Shown here: piece after piece, positions 43,007 to 51,980 of the stretch | Position numbering within the stretch: the first letter of the stretch is position 1 | How the letters are laid out: every line of letters begins with the position of its first letter | DNA from: an uncultured Synergistales bacterium | Lineage (GTDB): Bacteria > Synergistota > Synergistia > Synergistales > Aminobacteriaceae | Assembly: GCA_905234075.1 (NCBI GenBank) | Contig: CAJOGI010000003.1 | Coordinates: 1-64,000, forward strand | Direction of reading: 5' to 3' | Length of the DNA: 64,000 bases | Translations under genes and position numbers: made by a program | The notes under the pieces: model-generated | What the model was told of the DNA's origin: nothing | Databases searched by the model: none | Seen by the model: only the letters and a program-made list of their open reading frames with translations

Positions 43007-44732
43007 ACTGCATTCTCCATAAGTCAGCGTAAAGTCCGCCTGATTTTATTAATTCATTGTGCGTGCCGGATTGTATGAAATTTCCGTCTTTTAGTACTAA
43101 AATTCTGTCAGCCTCGCGTATCGTTGAAAGCCTGTGAGCTATAATTAATGACGTTCGCCCTCTCATGGCTTGGTTCATGGCTTTTTGTACCTGCCGTTCA
43201 ACAGCCGTGTCAAGAGAGCTCGTAGCCTCATCTAAGATTAAAATTCTTGGGTCTCTGATTACAGCGCGTGCTATTGCAACTCTTTGACGCTGCCCCCCTG
43301 ATAAAGTAACTCCGCGTTCACCGACTTCGGTGTCATATTTGTTAGGAAGGCTCTCAATAAATTCGCGAATATCTGCAATTTCAGCGGCTTCCATAATTTT
43401 TTTGATGTCAATATCTTTCAGGCCGTATGCAATATTAAAAGCTATCGTGCCGCGCATTAAAACACATTCCTGAGGCACAATGCCGATCTGTCGGCGCAAT
43501 TCTTTGAGATTAAATTCTTTTATGTCGTGATCGTCAATTAAAATTCTTCCTGACAGAGGCTCGTAAAATCTTGGTATCAAGTCAGCAAGCGTTGACTTTC
43601 CTGCGCCCGTTGAGCCTACGAAGGCAACTTTTTCACCGGCTTTTATTTCGAGATTTATATCTTTCAAAACTTCCTGATCTTTTTCATAGCTGAAATATAC
43701 GTGCTCAAATTTTATACTGCCTGAAATTTTTTTGGCTGCTATGCCGGCATTGGAGCTTGAGTCTTCAACGGGAATTTTCAGCATTTCCGCAATTCGTTCG
43801 GCTGAAGCTAATCCGGTCTGAAGCGTTCCCATTTCGTTCATAATGCTTCGTATCGGTTGGACCATGAAAGCTATGTAGCCCGTGAATGATATTAACTCGC
43901 CCGGCGTTAATGTTCCGCTGATGACACTTTGACCTCCGAACCAAAATACAACAGCAAGAGCAAATATCAAAAATACTTCAATAACTCCGGCTAAAATTCC
44001 CTGCACTGACACGGCCTGCAATAAAGCCCTGTAATTTTCTTTGTTGGCTTTGGTAAATCTTTCAAGCTCTTCATCTTCCGTAGCAAACGAACGCACAACC
44101 CTGATCGCCGAGAAGGCCTCCTGCGCCGTCGCTGTGATGTCTGCTAAATGTTCTTGGACGTTGTGTCCTGCTTTGCGTAATTTTTTTGCCGCGAATGAAA
44201 GCAAAAACGCTACAACAGGCAGAACTAAAATTATTAAGCATGTTAATTTCCAGTTGATGTACAAAATAAATGCAAACATGCCGAAAAAAGTTACGAGATT
44301 AAACATTAAATCTATCAATGTTCCCGTAACGATGTTCTGCAAAATTGCAGCGTCGCCCGTTATACGGCTCATTAACTCGCCTATTCTTGAAGCATAAATT
44401 TTTTTCAGGCTCATTCGCTGCATATGGTCATATAAATCTATTCTTATTTCCATGACGACGGACTGCCCGGCAACGTTCATAAAGTAACGCTGGAAATATG
44501 TAGTAACGGCTTTTAATCCAAAAATTATTACGACGGAGATGCAAATTAAATTCAGCATAAAAATATTTTTTGAGATTAAAACGTCGTCAACGATGCTCTT
44601 AAATAAATACGGCGGAAGGACATTCAGGCCCGATGACGTGAACATAAATAAAACTGCCAGAAATAATTTAAGCGAATTTTTTTTCGTATATCCAAAAAGA
44701 AATTTAATCGGGGAAGAATTTTTTTTATTCAT
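42990..44732 (-). CDS. msbA: MsbA-like ABC transporter (lipid A flippase type)
   Basis: A 580-residue ABC half-transporter with six membrane helices (about 20-310) and a nucleotide-binding domain. GSTGAGKST (Walker A), VTLSGGQRQRVAIARA (signature) and RILILDEATSSLD (Walker B) are intact. The lipid A neighbours on both sides indicate MsbA, which flips lipid A-core across the inner membrane; the general family also covers drug exporters. It overlaps the next gene in an ATGA manner. Confidence 0.88.
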   Translation of the reverse strand: MNKKNSSPIKFLFGYTKKNSLKLFLAVLFMFTSSGLNVLPPYLFKSIVDDVLISKNIFMLNLICISVVIIFGLKAVTTYFQRYFMNVAGQSVVMEIRIDLYDHMQRMSLKKIYASRIGELMSRITGDAAILQNIVTGTLIDLMFNLVTFFGMFAFILYINWKLTCLIILVLPVVAFLLSFAAKKLRKAGHNVQEHLADITATAQEAFSAIRVVRSFATEDEELERFTKANKENYRALLQAVSVQGILAGVIEVFLIFALAVVFWFGGQSVISGTLTPGELISFTGYIAFMVQPIRSIMNEMGTLQTGLASAERIAEMLKIPVEDSSSNAGIAAKKISGSIKFEHVYFSYEKDQEVLKDINLEIKAGEKVAFVGSTGAGKSTLADLIPRFYEPLSGRILIDDHDIKEFNLKELRRQIGIVPQECVLMRGTIAFNIAYGLKDIDIKKIMEAAEIADIREFIESLPNKYDTEVGERGVTLSGGQRQRVAIARAVIRDPRILILDEATSSLDTAVERQVQKAMNQAMRGRTSLIIAHRLSTIREADRILVLKDGNFIQSGTHNELIKSGGLYADLWRMQYGDIA

Positions 44733-45844
44733 AGCTTAGTACCCACCCCCCAATTTAGGGCAATATCGCAAAGTCTTGAAGCCGCTCCGTTTTCTCCTGA
44801 CATATTTAATAACTCATCGTGAATATTTGATAACTTTTCGGGGCTGCTTAAATCATTAAAAATAGCTTCTGCCGCGTCTTTAGGAGTAATATTTCCGTAA
44901 AGTTCGCTGAGAATTTTTTTATTTGCCGTTCTGTTTGGAAGCGAGATAAAACCGTTCCAGCGGTCGATAATTCTCATTGCTCCGATTTTCCGCAGCTTCA
45001 AACCGATCAGCGGAAGGTTTGCCAAAATTCCCAACGCTCCCGAAATTGGTACAAACTTCAAAAATTTTTCCGGTGCAGCAACAAGTCCCGGAAGTCCGCA
45101 GTGCATTAGCTCAAAATTATTTGTGCCGGGCTGTGTCAAAGCGTAATCGGCGTTTCTCATCGCTATTCCTGCTCCGGCTCGAACAGGCTCAAGTCCGGCC
45201 TCACGCCACTTTTGAATTTCACTTTCGGGCATGAACTGCGAAAATAAAGTTCTAACACGAACATCAGGAATTTTTTTGCGCAATGCCGTGTTGACCTCGC
45301 AAAGCCATTCAAGAGCCGCTGAACGTATCGCCGGACGGCTGCCCGGTAAAAATAAAACTCTCGGAGAATTTTCAGCTTTCGGCCAATCCCACTGAAGATC
45401 TCCCGTAGGCGTTATATCCATGCTTAAAGAGTCTTTTACTAAATCGCCGATAGCTTCAACGTCCTCAACGCCGTTCACCTGCGACGGATAAGCAACGAGA
45501 ATTTTTACGCCATGAATTTTTTTTACGGCTCTGTATGAATAAACAGTTAAAGCAACTTTTGCTGACTTTGACATTTTAAGGCCGAACATAATATCTCCGC
45601 CGAGCTGAATAATTTTGTCGGTGTTCTCGTGTTCAATTTCCTGCCATGTCCGGGCGGCTCCTGAAGGTCCTTCAAGTTTATCAACGCCCAAAAATGACGC
45701 GGCTTCCCTTTCATGCCCGGACGAAAACTGGCACGGAAGAAGCCATAAAGAAATCGTGTGTCCTCTCTTTCTAAGTTCTGAAACAACAGGCCGAACCCAG
45801 CCCCATAATTCTCCAGGCCCGTTCGTTAAGATCGTAACTTTCAT
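44729..45844 (-). CDS. LpxB-like glycosyltransferase
   Basis: A 371-residue protein of the lipid-A-disaccharide-synthase fold: TNGPGELWGWVRPVVSEL near the start is the LpxB-like GxGExxG motif, and VLFLPGSRPAIRSAALEW near 189 and QPGTNNFELMHCGLPGLVA near 263 are donor-site blocks. It is shorter in the acceptor part than E. coli LpxB. Together with the LpxK fusion there are two LpxB-like domains at one locus, so which makes the disaccharide is open. First gene of the unit. Confidence 0.75.
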   Translation of the reverse strand: MKVTILTNGPGELWGWVRPVVSELRKRGHTISLWLLPCQFSSGHEREAASFLGVDKLEGPSGAARTWQEIEHENTDKIIQLGGDIMFGLKMSKSAKVALTVYSYRAVKKIHGVKILVAYPSQVNGVEDVEAIGDLVKDSLSMDITPTGDLQWDWPKAENSPRVLFLPGSRPAIRSAALEWLCEVNTALRKKIPDVRVRTLFSQFMPESEIQKWREAGLEPVRAGAGIAMRNADYALTQPGTNNFELMHCGLPGLVAAPEKFLKFVPISGALGILANLPLIGLKLRKIGAMRIIDRWNGFISLPNRTANKKILSELYGNITPKDAAEAIFNDLSSPEKLSNIHDELLNMSGENGAASRLCDIALNWGVGTKL

Positions 45845-46016
45845 AAAAATTTTTCATACTCCTTTTAACTTTGCAGAATATTTTATAATAATTATGAAAT
45901 TTTTTAGCAGTACACAAAATCTTCACACATTTTTTTTATTATAAATATAAAATTAATTAATCATGGACGAAATTATTAATGGCAGTAAAAATTTTCAGGG
46001 AGGAGAAGTGATTTTT

Positions 46017-47261
46017 ATGAGCAAAAAATTTTTTGCAGGTTTAGTTTTAGTTTTTATGCTTTGCGGCAGCGCGTATGCTTCGGACTGGACAAGCTACTTC
46101 AAAATTAATCTTGACGGCGTAGGCGAATACATTTCCGGCTTGTTCGGCAAAGAGAAGAAAAATAACACAGCTTCAGATGAAATTTTGCCCCAGCATTTAG
46201 CATCGGACTGGGACAGCCTGACAGGAAATCTTACGGACGCTCTCAAGCTAAGGGACAAGAACGACAGCCTGCCGAAAAATTCATGGCTGCCTTTCAAAGA
46301 AGACCAGCAGAGCAACGCGAAAAAAATCAATGCGCTACTTGATTCAGCCATGAAAATTTTAGTGAACGGCGAGGCCGGAGACATGAGACGCGAGGCTGGA
46401 GAACTGCGCGAAAAACTTTCATCGCAGAGAATTGAGCTTGACGAACTCCGCAACAAAAGGATCAACGCGCCGGAGAGTTCTTACGCTTTCTGGAGAATGA
46501 CTAAGGACAAGGCCGACAAAAAAATTTCTGAGCTTGAGGACGAAATTAAAAGCGGCGAGCAAAGATTGAAGGACATTAACGAAAATTTAGCTTCAGCCTT
46601 AAAAAATATCGGGCTTGATCTTGACGGGAAGCAGACGGAAATTTTATTAAACTCCGTAACGGGCGACGACCTGCTGAAAAACACGGTAATATTTTCAAAT
46701 GTTAAGAGCGTCGTAACGAAACTCGAAGCACTTTCTCAAAACGAGACGAACAGCCTCGAAATAACGCGCAGATATACGGGAATGTATTTAGTGCTGAATG
46801 ACCTTTTAATTCACACTCAAGAGGAGCTTGTCAGAAAAATTGACGGCGAGTATAAACCGAAATTAAATTTAATAACCGCTGAGGCTCAAACTTTGAAGAA
46901 AGAAGCTCTTTCAAGAAGCAATCAAAAAGCCTATAGTGCCGAGCAGAGAAAATCTTTTGCGGCCAATGCTAAATCAAACGAAATGACAATACAGGTTGCT
47001 AATCTTTACGGAAAATTATTAAATTCACAGCGTGAAAGCACGATGACCGCGATTAAAAATCTGAAGCTCAACCGCGATTTAGCTGAGAATACTTATAGAA
47101 CTGTCAGAAGTTCGGGAGAACTGCGCGGGCTAATTCATTCCGGGCTGTCATTGTTTGACGCGCTTGACGGCAATCTGTCAATGCCGGAGCTGAAAATTTT
47201 TGAGAGTGAAGTCATGCGGCTTGAGTTCGAGGAAATTAACAGAAGGCTGAAAAATAGTTAG
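46017..47261 (+). CDS. Exported coiled-coil protein of unknown function
   Basis: About 414 residues. I chose ATG at 46017 (MSKKFF) since GGAGGAG stands 10 bases upstream; the longer frame adds 18 unlikely residues. A signal peptide (hydrophobic 5-18, AYA site) is followed by long helical, charged sequence with heptad character (ELREKLSSQRIELDELRNKR; KISELEDEIKSGEQRLKDIN). It is probably periplasmic. No family is recognised. Confidence 0.62.
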   Translation: MSKKFFAGLVLVFMLCGSAYASDWTSYFKINLDGVGEYISGLFGKEKKNNTASDEILPQHLASDWDSLTGNLTDALKLRDKNDSLPKNSWLPFKEDQQSNAKKINALLDSAMKILVNGEAGDMRREAGELREKLSSQRIELDELRNKRINAPESSYAFWRMTKDKADKKISELEDEIKSGEQRLKDINENLASALKNIGLDLDGKQTEILLNSVTGDDLLKNTVIFSNVKSVVTKLEALSQNETNSLEITRRYTGMYLVLNDLLIHTQEELVRKIDGEYKPKLNLITAEAQTLKKEALSRSNQKAYSAEQRKSFAANAKSNEMTIQVANLYGKLLNSQRESTMTAIKNLKLNRDLAENTYRTVRSSGELRGLIHSGLSLFDALDGNLSMPELKIFESEVMRLEFEEINRRLKNS

Positions 47262-47279
47262 GAGTTAAAAAAGATACTT

Positions 47280-47312
47280 AACTCTCTGAATTTTTCGGGG
47301 AGTTATTTTTTT
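47280..47312 (+). terminator. Intrinsic terminator after the coiled-coil gene
   Basis: AACTCTC (47280-47286) and GGGAGTT (47298-47304) form a stem with a T-rich loop, followed by seven T. A single heptamer unit lies just before. Confidence 0.6.
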
Positions 47313-47395
47313 GCGCTGAATTAATTTCTATGATATTCTAAATTCTAAAATTTATCGAGCTTAACATAAACACAAAAAGGAGGAGCTTAACGAAT

Positions 47396-48955
47396 ATGGG
47401 ATTTCGTACGATTGAAGAGCTTTGCGCGGAACTTGAAGAGAAACGCTCGAAGGCTCTCGCAGGCGGCGGAAATGAAGCCGTTGAAAAACAGAAGTCCAAA
47501 GGCAAGGGAACTGCCCGTGAACGTATTGCGCAGTTGCTTGACCCTAATTCATTCGTAGAGATTGACGAGTTTGTAACTCATCGCTGCAACAATTTCGGAC
47601 TTGACGAAAGAAAAATTTTAGGCGATGGTGTTGTTACAGGCTGGGGAACTATTGAAGGAAGAAAAGTTTTTGTTTTCAGTCAGGACTTCACGGTCTTGGG
47701 AGGGTCTTTAGGAGAGAAGCACGCCGATAAAATTTGCAAAGTTATGGACATGGCTATGCAGATGGGCTGCCCCGTGATCGGCATCAACGACAGCGGCGGC
47801 GCAAGAATACAGGAAGCAGTTGACGCTCTGAACGGTTACGGAAAAATTTTCAAGCGCAACACTTTAGCGAGCGGAGTAATCCCTCAATTTTCGGTCATAA
47901 TGGGACCAACGGCAGGCGGCGCGGTTTACAGCCCTGCACTTACTGATTTTATTTTCATGGTCGATAAAGAAAGCGTCATGCACATCACCGGCCCTGAAGT
48001 TATTAAAGCCGTAACGGGCGAGGAAGTAACGGGCGAGGAACTCGGAGGAGCGGCGGCTCATAATAACATCAGCGGAGTAGCTCACTTTGAAGCTAAGGAC
48101 GAGGCCGAATGTTTTGCTCAGGTCCGCAAAGTTTTATCATATCTTCCGTTAAATAATCTTGATGACGCTCCGATGAAGCCGACTAATGACGACATTAACC
48201 GCGCTGATTTTTCGTTAAGAGAGATTGTCCCGGTTAATCCGAATAAAGGCTATGACGTTCACGAAGTTTTGAATAAAGTCTTTGATGACGGAGAGTTCAC
48301 GGAAGTTCAGGCAGGTTTCGCAAAAAATATAATCACCGGCTACGCTAGAATAGGCGGACGTTCTGTCGGAGTTATCGCAAATAACGCTGACGTTATGGCC
48401 GGCTGCCTTGACATTAACGCTTCGGACAAAGCCTCAAGATTTATCAGACATTGCGACGCATTTAATTTACCTATCGTAACATTCGTAGATGTTCCCGGAT
48501 ATTTGCCCGGAGCTGATCAGGAACACGGCGGAATTATTCGCAAGGGAGCAAAATTGCTTTATGCTTACAGTGAGGCGACGGTGCCGTTAATCAGCGTAAT
48601 CATGCGCAAGGCTTACGGCGGAGCTTATCTCGCAATGAGCAGCAAATCGCTTGGAGCTGATGTCGTTCTTGCTTGGCCTCAGGCTGAAATCGCAGTCATG
48701 GGAGCAGAGGGCGCGGCAAGTATAGTTTTCAAGAAAGAAATTAACGACGCTGAAAACCCGTCCGCAAAGAGGCTTGAAAAAATCGAAGAGTACCGCGAAG
48801 CTTTTGCAAATCCCTACAGAGCAGCAGAGCGCGGATATGTTGACCGCGTAATCATGCCCGAAGAGACACGCAAAGCAATCTTCATGGCTCTTGAAGGAAT
48901 TGAAAGCAAACGCGACACAAGACCGGCGAAAAAACACGGAGTTATACCTCATTAA
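47396..48955 (+). CDS. mmdA: Methylmalonyl-CoA decarboxylase/propionyl-CoA carboxylase carboxyltransferase subunit
   Basis: A 519-residue carboxyltransferase of the PccB/MmdA type. The two crotonase-like halves are complete: GGSLGEKHADKICKVMD near 103, NDSGGARIQEAVDAL near 128, PTAGGAVYSPA near 175, and in the second half FVDVPGYLPGADQEHGG and AYGGAYLAMSSK. It moves the carboxyl group between acyl-CoA and biotin. The neighbouring gamma and biotin subunits indicate the Na+-pumping decarboxylase complex, probably methylmalonyl-CoA. Confidence 0.92.
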   Translation: MGFRTIEELCAELEEKRSKALAGGGNEAVEKQKSKGKGTARERIAQLLDPNSFVEIDEFVTHRCNNFGLDERKILGDGVVTGWGTIEGRKVFVFSQDFTVLGGSLGEKHADKICKVMDMAMQMGCPVIGINDSGGARIQEAVDALNGYGKIFKRNTLASGVIPQFSVIMGPTAGGAVYSPALTDFIFMVDKESVMHITGPEVIKAVTGEEVTGEELGGAAAHNNISGVAHFEAKDEAECFAQVRKVLSYLPLNNLDDAPMKPTNDDINRADFSLREIVPVNPNKGYDVHEVLNKVFDDGEFTEVQAGFAKNIITGYARIGGRSVGVIANNADVMAGCLDINASDKASRFIRHCDAFNLPIVTFVDVPGYLPGADQEHGGIIRKGAKLLYAYSEATVPLISVIMRKAYGGAYLAMSSKSLGADVVLAWPQAEIAVMGAEGAASIVFKKEINDAENPSAKRLEKIEEYREAFANPYRAAERGYVDRVIMPEETRKAIFMALEGIESKRDTRPAKKHGVIPH

Positions 48956-48981
48956 AAAAATATAAACAGGAGGAAAAAATT

Positions 48982-49359
48982 ATGCACTTTGAAGGACTTT
49001 CAGGGGCAATCAGCGTCAGCATAGTGGCGTTCTCAATCGTCTTCGGCGTTCTCTTAGTTCTCACTGCCGTAATTTACGGAATGAGATTATTTGCAGGCGG
49101 CGGAGACGAAAAAAAAAATGATGTAGCTGCTAAACCTTCAGCTCCGGCAAAACCCGTACAGGCCGCAAAAAATGCAACTGCTGACAAAGCTAAAATCGTT
49201 GCGGCAATCACGGCGGCCATAATTGAGTTCACGGGAAGTTCTAATTTTAGAATTTTATCTGTCGAGGCTGAACACGGGCGCGACTATTGGACATCAAGAT
49301 GGAAAGCTGCGGGAATGATTAATCTTAATTCAAACAGATTAAACCGCAGTTGGCATTAA
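48982..49359 (+). CDS. OadG-type gamma subunit of Na+-pumping decarboxylase
   Basis: A 125-residue small membrane protein. One membrane helix (about residues 12-37) is followed by an Ala/Lys/Pro linker and a C-terminal domain with AAITAAIIEFTGSSNFRILS. This layout is the gamma (OadG/MmdD) subunit, which stabilises the complex and helps anchor it. GAGGAAAAAATT provides the ribosome site. Confidence 0.8.
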   Translation: MHFEGLSGAISVSIVAFSIVFGVLLVLTAVIYGMRLFAGGGDEKKNDVAAKPSAPAKPVQAAKNATADKAKIVAAITAAIIEFTGSSNFRILSVEAEHGRDYWTSRWKAAGMINLNSNRLNRSWH

Positions 49360-49365
49360 TAAAAC

Positions 49366-49397
49366 AGGTAGGAGTTAGGAAGTAGGAGGTAGGAGTG
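49366..49397 (+). repeat. Heptamer repeat between gamma and biotin-carrier genes
   Basis: Units GTAGGAGTTAGGAAGTAGGAG in the 103-base gap within the decarboxylase cluster. Confidence 0.85.
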
Positions 49398-49462
49398 AAA
49401 AACTTTTTGCCTTTTGTATCTAACTCTCATTAATAAAAAAACTTGAAAGGAGAAATTTTAAC

Positions 49463-49858
49463 GTGAGTAATAAATATAGAGTAATAGTTGACGGAACGGC
49501 CTACACTGTTGAGGTCGAAAATCTCGGTGCGGGTGCTTCAATGCCTGCTCCTGTTGCTGCACCTGCAGCGTCTGCCCCTGCTGCACCGGCGGCGGCTCCT
49601 GCTGCTGCTCCGGCTCCCGAAGCACCGGCGGCAGTTGCTGAAGGAGCGACGACAGTAACGGCTCCGATGCCCGGAAAAATTTTGAGCATAAAAGTAAACG
49701 TAGGCGACAGTGTAAATAACGGCGACTTAGTTTTACTTCTCGAGGCCATGAAAATGGAGAACGAAGTTTTTGCTACAGCGTCAGGAAAAATTACGGAAGT
49801 CCGCGTAAAATCCGGCGATAGTGTAAACACCGGCGACGTTCTTTTAGTTATCGCGTAA
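49463..49858 (+). CDS. mmdC: Biotin carboxyl carrier protein of the decarboxylase
   Basis: A 131-residue biotinyl carrier. It starts with GTG after GAAAGGAG. An Ala/Pro-rich flexible linker (about 25-60) precedes the biotinyl domain with PMPGKILSIKVNVGDSV and LLEAMKMENEV, whose Lys in AMKM carries biotin. The long linker lets biotin travel between MmdA and the membrane subunit. The membrane beta subunit does not follow; the next gene is ychF on the other strand. Confidence 0.9.
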   Translation: MSNKYRVIVDGTAYTVEVENLGAGASMPAPVAAPAASAPAAPAAAPAAAPAPEAPAAVAEGATTVTAPMPGKILSIKVNVGDSVNNGDLVLLLEAMKMENEVFATASGKITEVRVKSGDSVNTGDVLLVIA

Positions 49859-49867
49859 ATATAAAAA

Positions 49868-49906
49868 ATTCCCTCTGTCATTAAACGGCAGGGGGAACTT
49901 TTTTTT
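49868..49906. terminator. Bidirectional intrinsic terminator
   Basis: TTCCCTCTGTC and GGCAGGGGGAA form an 11-bp stem (with G-T pairs) followed by eight T on the + strand; the A-run before the stem gives a T-run on the - strand too. It lies between mmdC and converging ychF. Confidence 0.85.
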
Positions 49907-49924
49907 AATGAGGTGTTCTAAAAA

Positions 49925-51022
49925 TTAGACGTTAAATCTGATTTCTATCATGTCTCCGTCTTTAACGATATATTCTTTTCCTTCAAGACGCAAAACGCCC
50001 TTTTCGCGGCATTGCGCCATTGAAGCGTTATTCGCTATAAAATCATCGTAAGCAACAACCTGCGCCCTTATAAATCCACGCGCTAAATCCGAATGAATTG
50101 TCCCGGCAGCGTCAACGGCGTTCGAGCCTTCGCGCAGAGTCCACGCTCTAACTTCATCAGTACCACTCGTGAAAAATGAAATTAATCCTAAAAGTTTATA
50201 GGCCTCGTGAATTAATCTGTCGCGTCCTGGCTCTGTAATCGATAAATCTTTCATAAATTCAGCTCTGTCTTCGGGGTCAAGCTGCTCTAATTCCATTTCA
50301 GTAGCTCCGTAAACTTTCACGGACTTTAAGCCCTTTTGCGCCATTTCGCTTTCAAGCTCTTTTAATTCAGGCACGTCGCCCGTCTGCGTGTCGTCAAGAT
50401 TTAAGACAATTAATTCAGGCTTCAAAGTTAAAAAAGCAAAGCCCGATAAAATTCTTTTTTGCTCGTCAGTCAAATTTAATTCACGCAAGGGACGCTCATT
50501 TAATAACTGCGATTCAAGTTCCTTTATTAATTCAAGCTCTGAACTTTCCTGCGGCGTTAATTTTTTCTTGGCCTGCTTCTCTTCAAGTTTCGTCAGCCTG
50601 TTGCTGATTACTCCCAAGTCCCTATAAATTAATTCAGCTTCGACTATGCGCCAGTCGCGTAACGGGTCAATGGAGTTTTCCGGGTGAGGCACTGAAGAAT
50701 TTTTGAACACCCTGATGACATGCAGGAGAGCTTCTGATTCCGACACGAACGACAAAAAAGAATTACCGAGCCCCGCGCCTTTTCCGGCATCGCGTGAAAG
50801 TCCGGCGAGGTCAACAAATTCAACGTCAGCCGGCTTTTCGCTCTTAGGCTTAAAAATTTCGACGAGCTTGTCGAATCTTTTATCCGGCACGCTCACGAGA
50901 GCCCTGTTAGGTTCTGTCTTGCCTCCTGCGTAGGGTTTCACTTCTGCTCCTGCCCGCGTGATTACATTAAAAACTGTGGATTTGCCGGAGAGCGGCAGTC
51001 CTACTATTCCGCATTTAAGCAT
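49925..51022 (-). CDS. ychF: YchF/OLA1-family ATPase/GTPase
   Basis: A 365-residue P-loop NTPase. The G1 loop reads GLPLSGKSTVFNVIT (family usual form has Asn-Val before GKS), with VEFVDLAGLSRDAGKGAGLGN as the switch and LNLDD at the NxxE-like base motif, and a TGS domain at the C-terminus ending in KDGDMIEIRFNV. YchF binds the ribosome and prefers ATP. The position beside mmdC is probably accidental. Confidence 0.92.
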   Translation of the reverse strand: MLKCGIVGLPLSGKSTVFNVITRAGAEVKPYAGGKTEPNRALVSVPDKRFDKLVEIFKPKSEKPADVEFVDLAGLSRDAGKGAGLGNSFLSFVSESEALLHVIRVFKNSSVPHPENSIDPLRDWRIVEAELIYRDLGVISNRLTKLEEKQAKKKLTPQESSELELIKELESQLLNERPLRELNLTDEQKRILSGFAFLTLKPELIVLNLDDTQTGDVPELKELESEMAQKGLKSVKVYGATEMELEQLDPEDRAEFMKDLSITEPGRDRLIHEAYKLLGLISFFTSGTDEVRAWTLREGSNAVDAAGTIHSDLARGFIRAQVVAYDDFIANNASMAQCREKGVLRLEGKEYIVKDGDMIEIRFNV

Positions 51023-51040
51023 TTTATTTTTCTCCTCAAA

Positions 51041-51889
51041 TTATTCTTGAATTTCAACGGGCATGTTTCTATAGGCGTATTTTTCTCTAAGCTCGGCGAT
51101 GTCTTCGTTGCTGAGCCTGATACAGCCTTCGGTCGCGTTCGTCCCTCGCGAGTCGGGGTCGTGTGTCCCGTGAATGCCGATGCCCTTCCAGCCCTTAGCA
51201 TCGAGCCTCAAGAAATAAGGCCCGTAAGCTCCGGCGATTTTTCCTTTTCCGTCATGAAAATCATGAGACCATGACGAAGCATTTTCCATAGAGACAATCT
51301 TAAATTTTCCGATAGGGGTTCTGTTGTCGCCGACGCGCTCTTTGTCGCCCTTATTCCTTCCGACAGCGACTGGATAAATTTTCACAAGCTCATCGCCTTT
51401 TAATAACGACAGAGTATATTTTGATTTATCAATTAAAATTCTGTACTTGTCAGAAATTTTTTTATTCGTTTTAACCGGCGCGATTATTCTGTCCGTTTGA
51501 GGATTTGCTTCGGACGGCAAAATTATTTCGCGTTTTTTTGCAGTTTTTTTATTATTGCTCAACGGAATGATTACAGGCTCGCTTTTTTTCTCGTTGTCTT
51601 TAGCTTTCATTGCGACAGGCTCTGACATTTTAATCGGCGGCAATTCCATTTTAACAGGCGATGGAAGTTTCGCCGTGATTATTTCCTGAGGATTTTCCGT
51701 AACCGCTTCGGCGTTGTTAGCGCGTATAGTCCCGGAACTTACATAGACGCCGGCGCATAAAATTAAAAACAACAACGACAACACACCGCGCATAAAAGGG
51801 TGAAGGCGTTTCTTCGTTGCCCAGCGTCCGGAGCCTTTATCTATATAGACAGTTTTCAGCGTAAAAATATTTTTTAGAAAATCGCGCAT
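51041..51889 (-). CDS. L,D-transpeptidase (YkuD) with N-terminal membrane anchor
   Basis: A 282-residue protein. A membrane helix at about 34-52 is followed by a polar Pro/Lys linker and a YkuD domain from about residue 150. The active-site block has GIHGTHDPD (near 238), then GCIRLSNEDI with the nucleophilic Cys. Such enzymes form 3-3 cross-links in peptidoglycan or attach lipoprotein. It follows ychF in the opposite order by 18 bases. Confidence 0.9.
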   Translation of the reverse strand: MRDFLKNIFTLKTVYIDKGSGRWATKKRLHPFMRGVLSLLFLILCAGVYVSSGTIRANNAEAVTENPQEIITAKLPSPVKMELPPIKMSEPVAMKAKDNEKKSEPVIIPLSNNKKTAKKREIILPSEANPQTDRIIAPVKTNKKISDKYRILIDKSKYTLSLLKGDELVKIYPVAVGRNKGDKERVGDNRTPIGKFKIVSMENASSWSHDFHDGKGKIAGAYGPYFLRLDAKGWKGIGIHGTHDPDSRGTNATEGCIRLSNEDIAELREKYAYRNMPVEIQE

Positions 51890-51950
51890 AAAATTATTTT
51901 TCTCTCCCGTAAGATTTATTTGTATTTCGATAATATTAGCACGAAAATGA

Positions 51951-51980
51951 ATTAGGAGTTAGAGAAGTAGGAGTTAAGAA
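51951..51980. repeat. Heptamer repeat at the end of the S37 peptidase gene
   Basis: Units GTTAGGAG-like (AATTAGGAGTTAGAGAAGTAGG) overlap the stop of the peptidase gene on the - strand; the TAA stop at 51974 is repeat-derived. Confidence 0.8.

Noticed and set aside
44729-45844. Insertion sequence or transposase among the repeat copies
   Set aside because: No transposase-like frame or terminal inverted repeat with flanking duplication was found near any repeat in the window.
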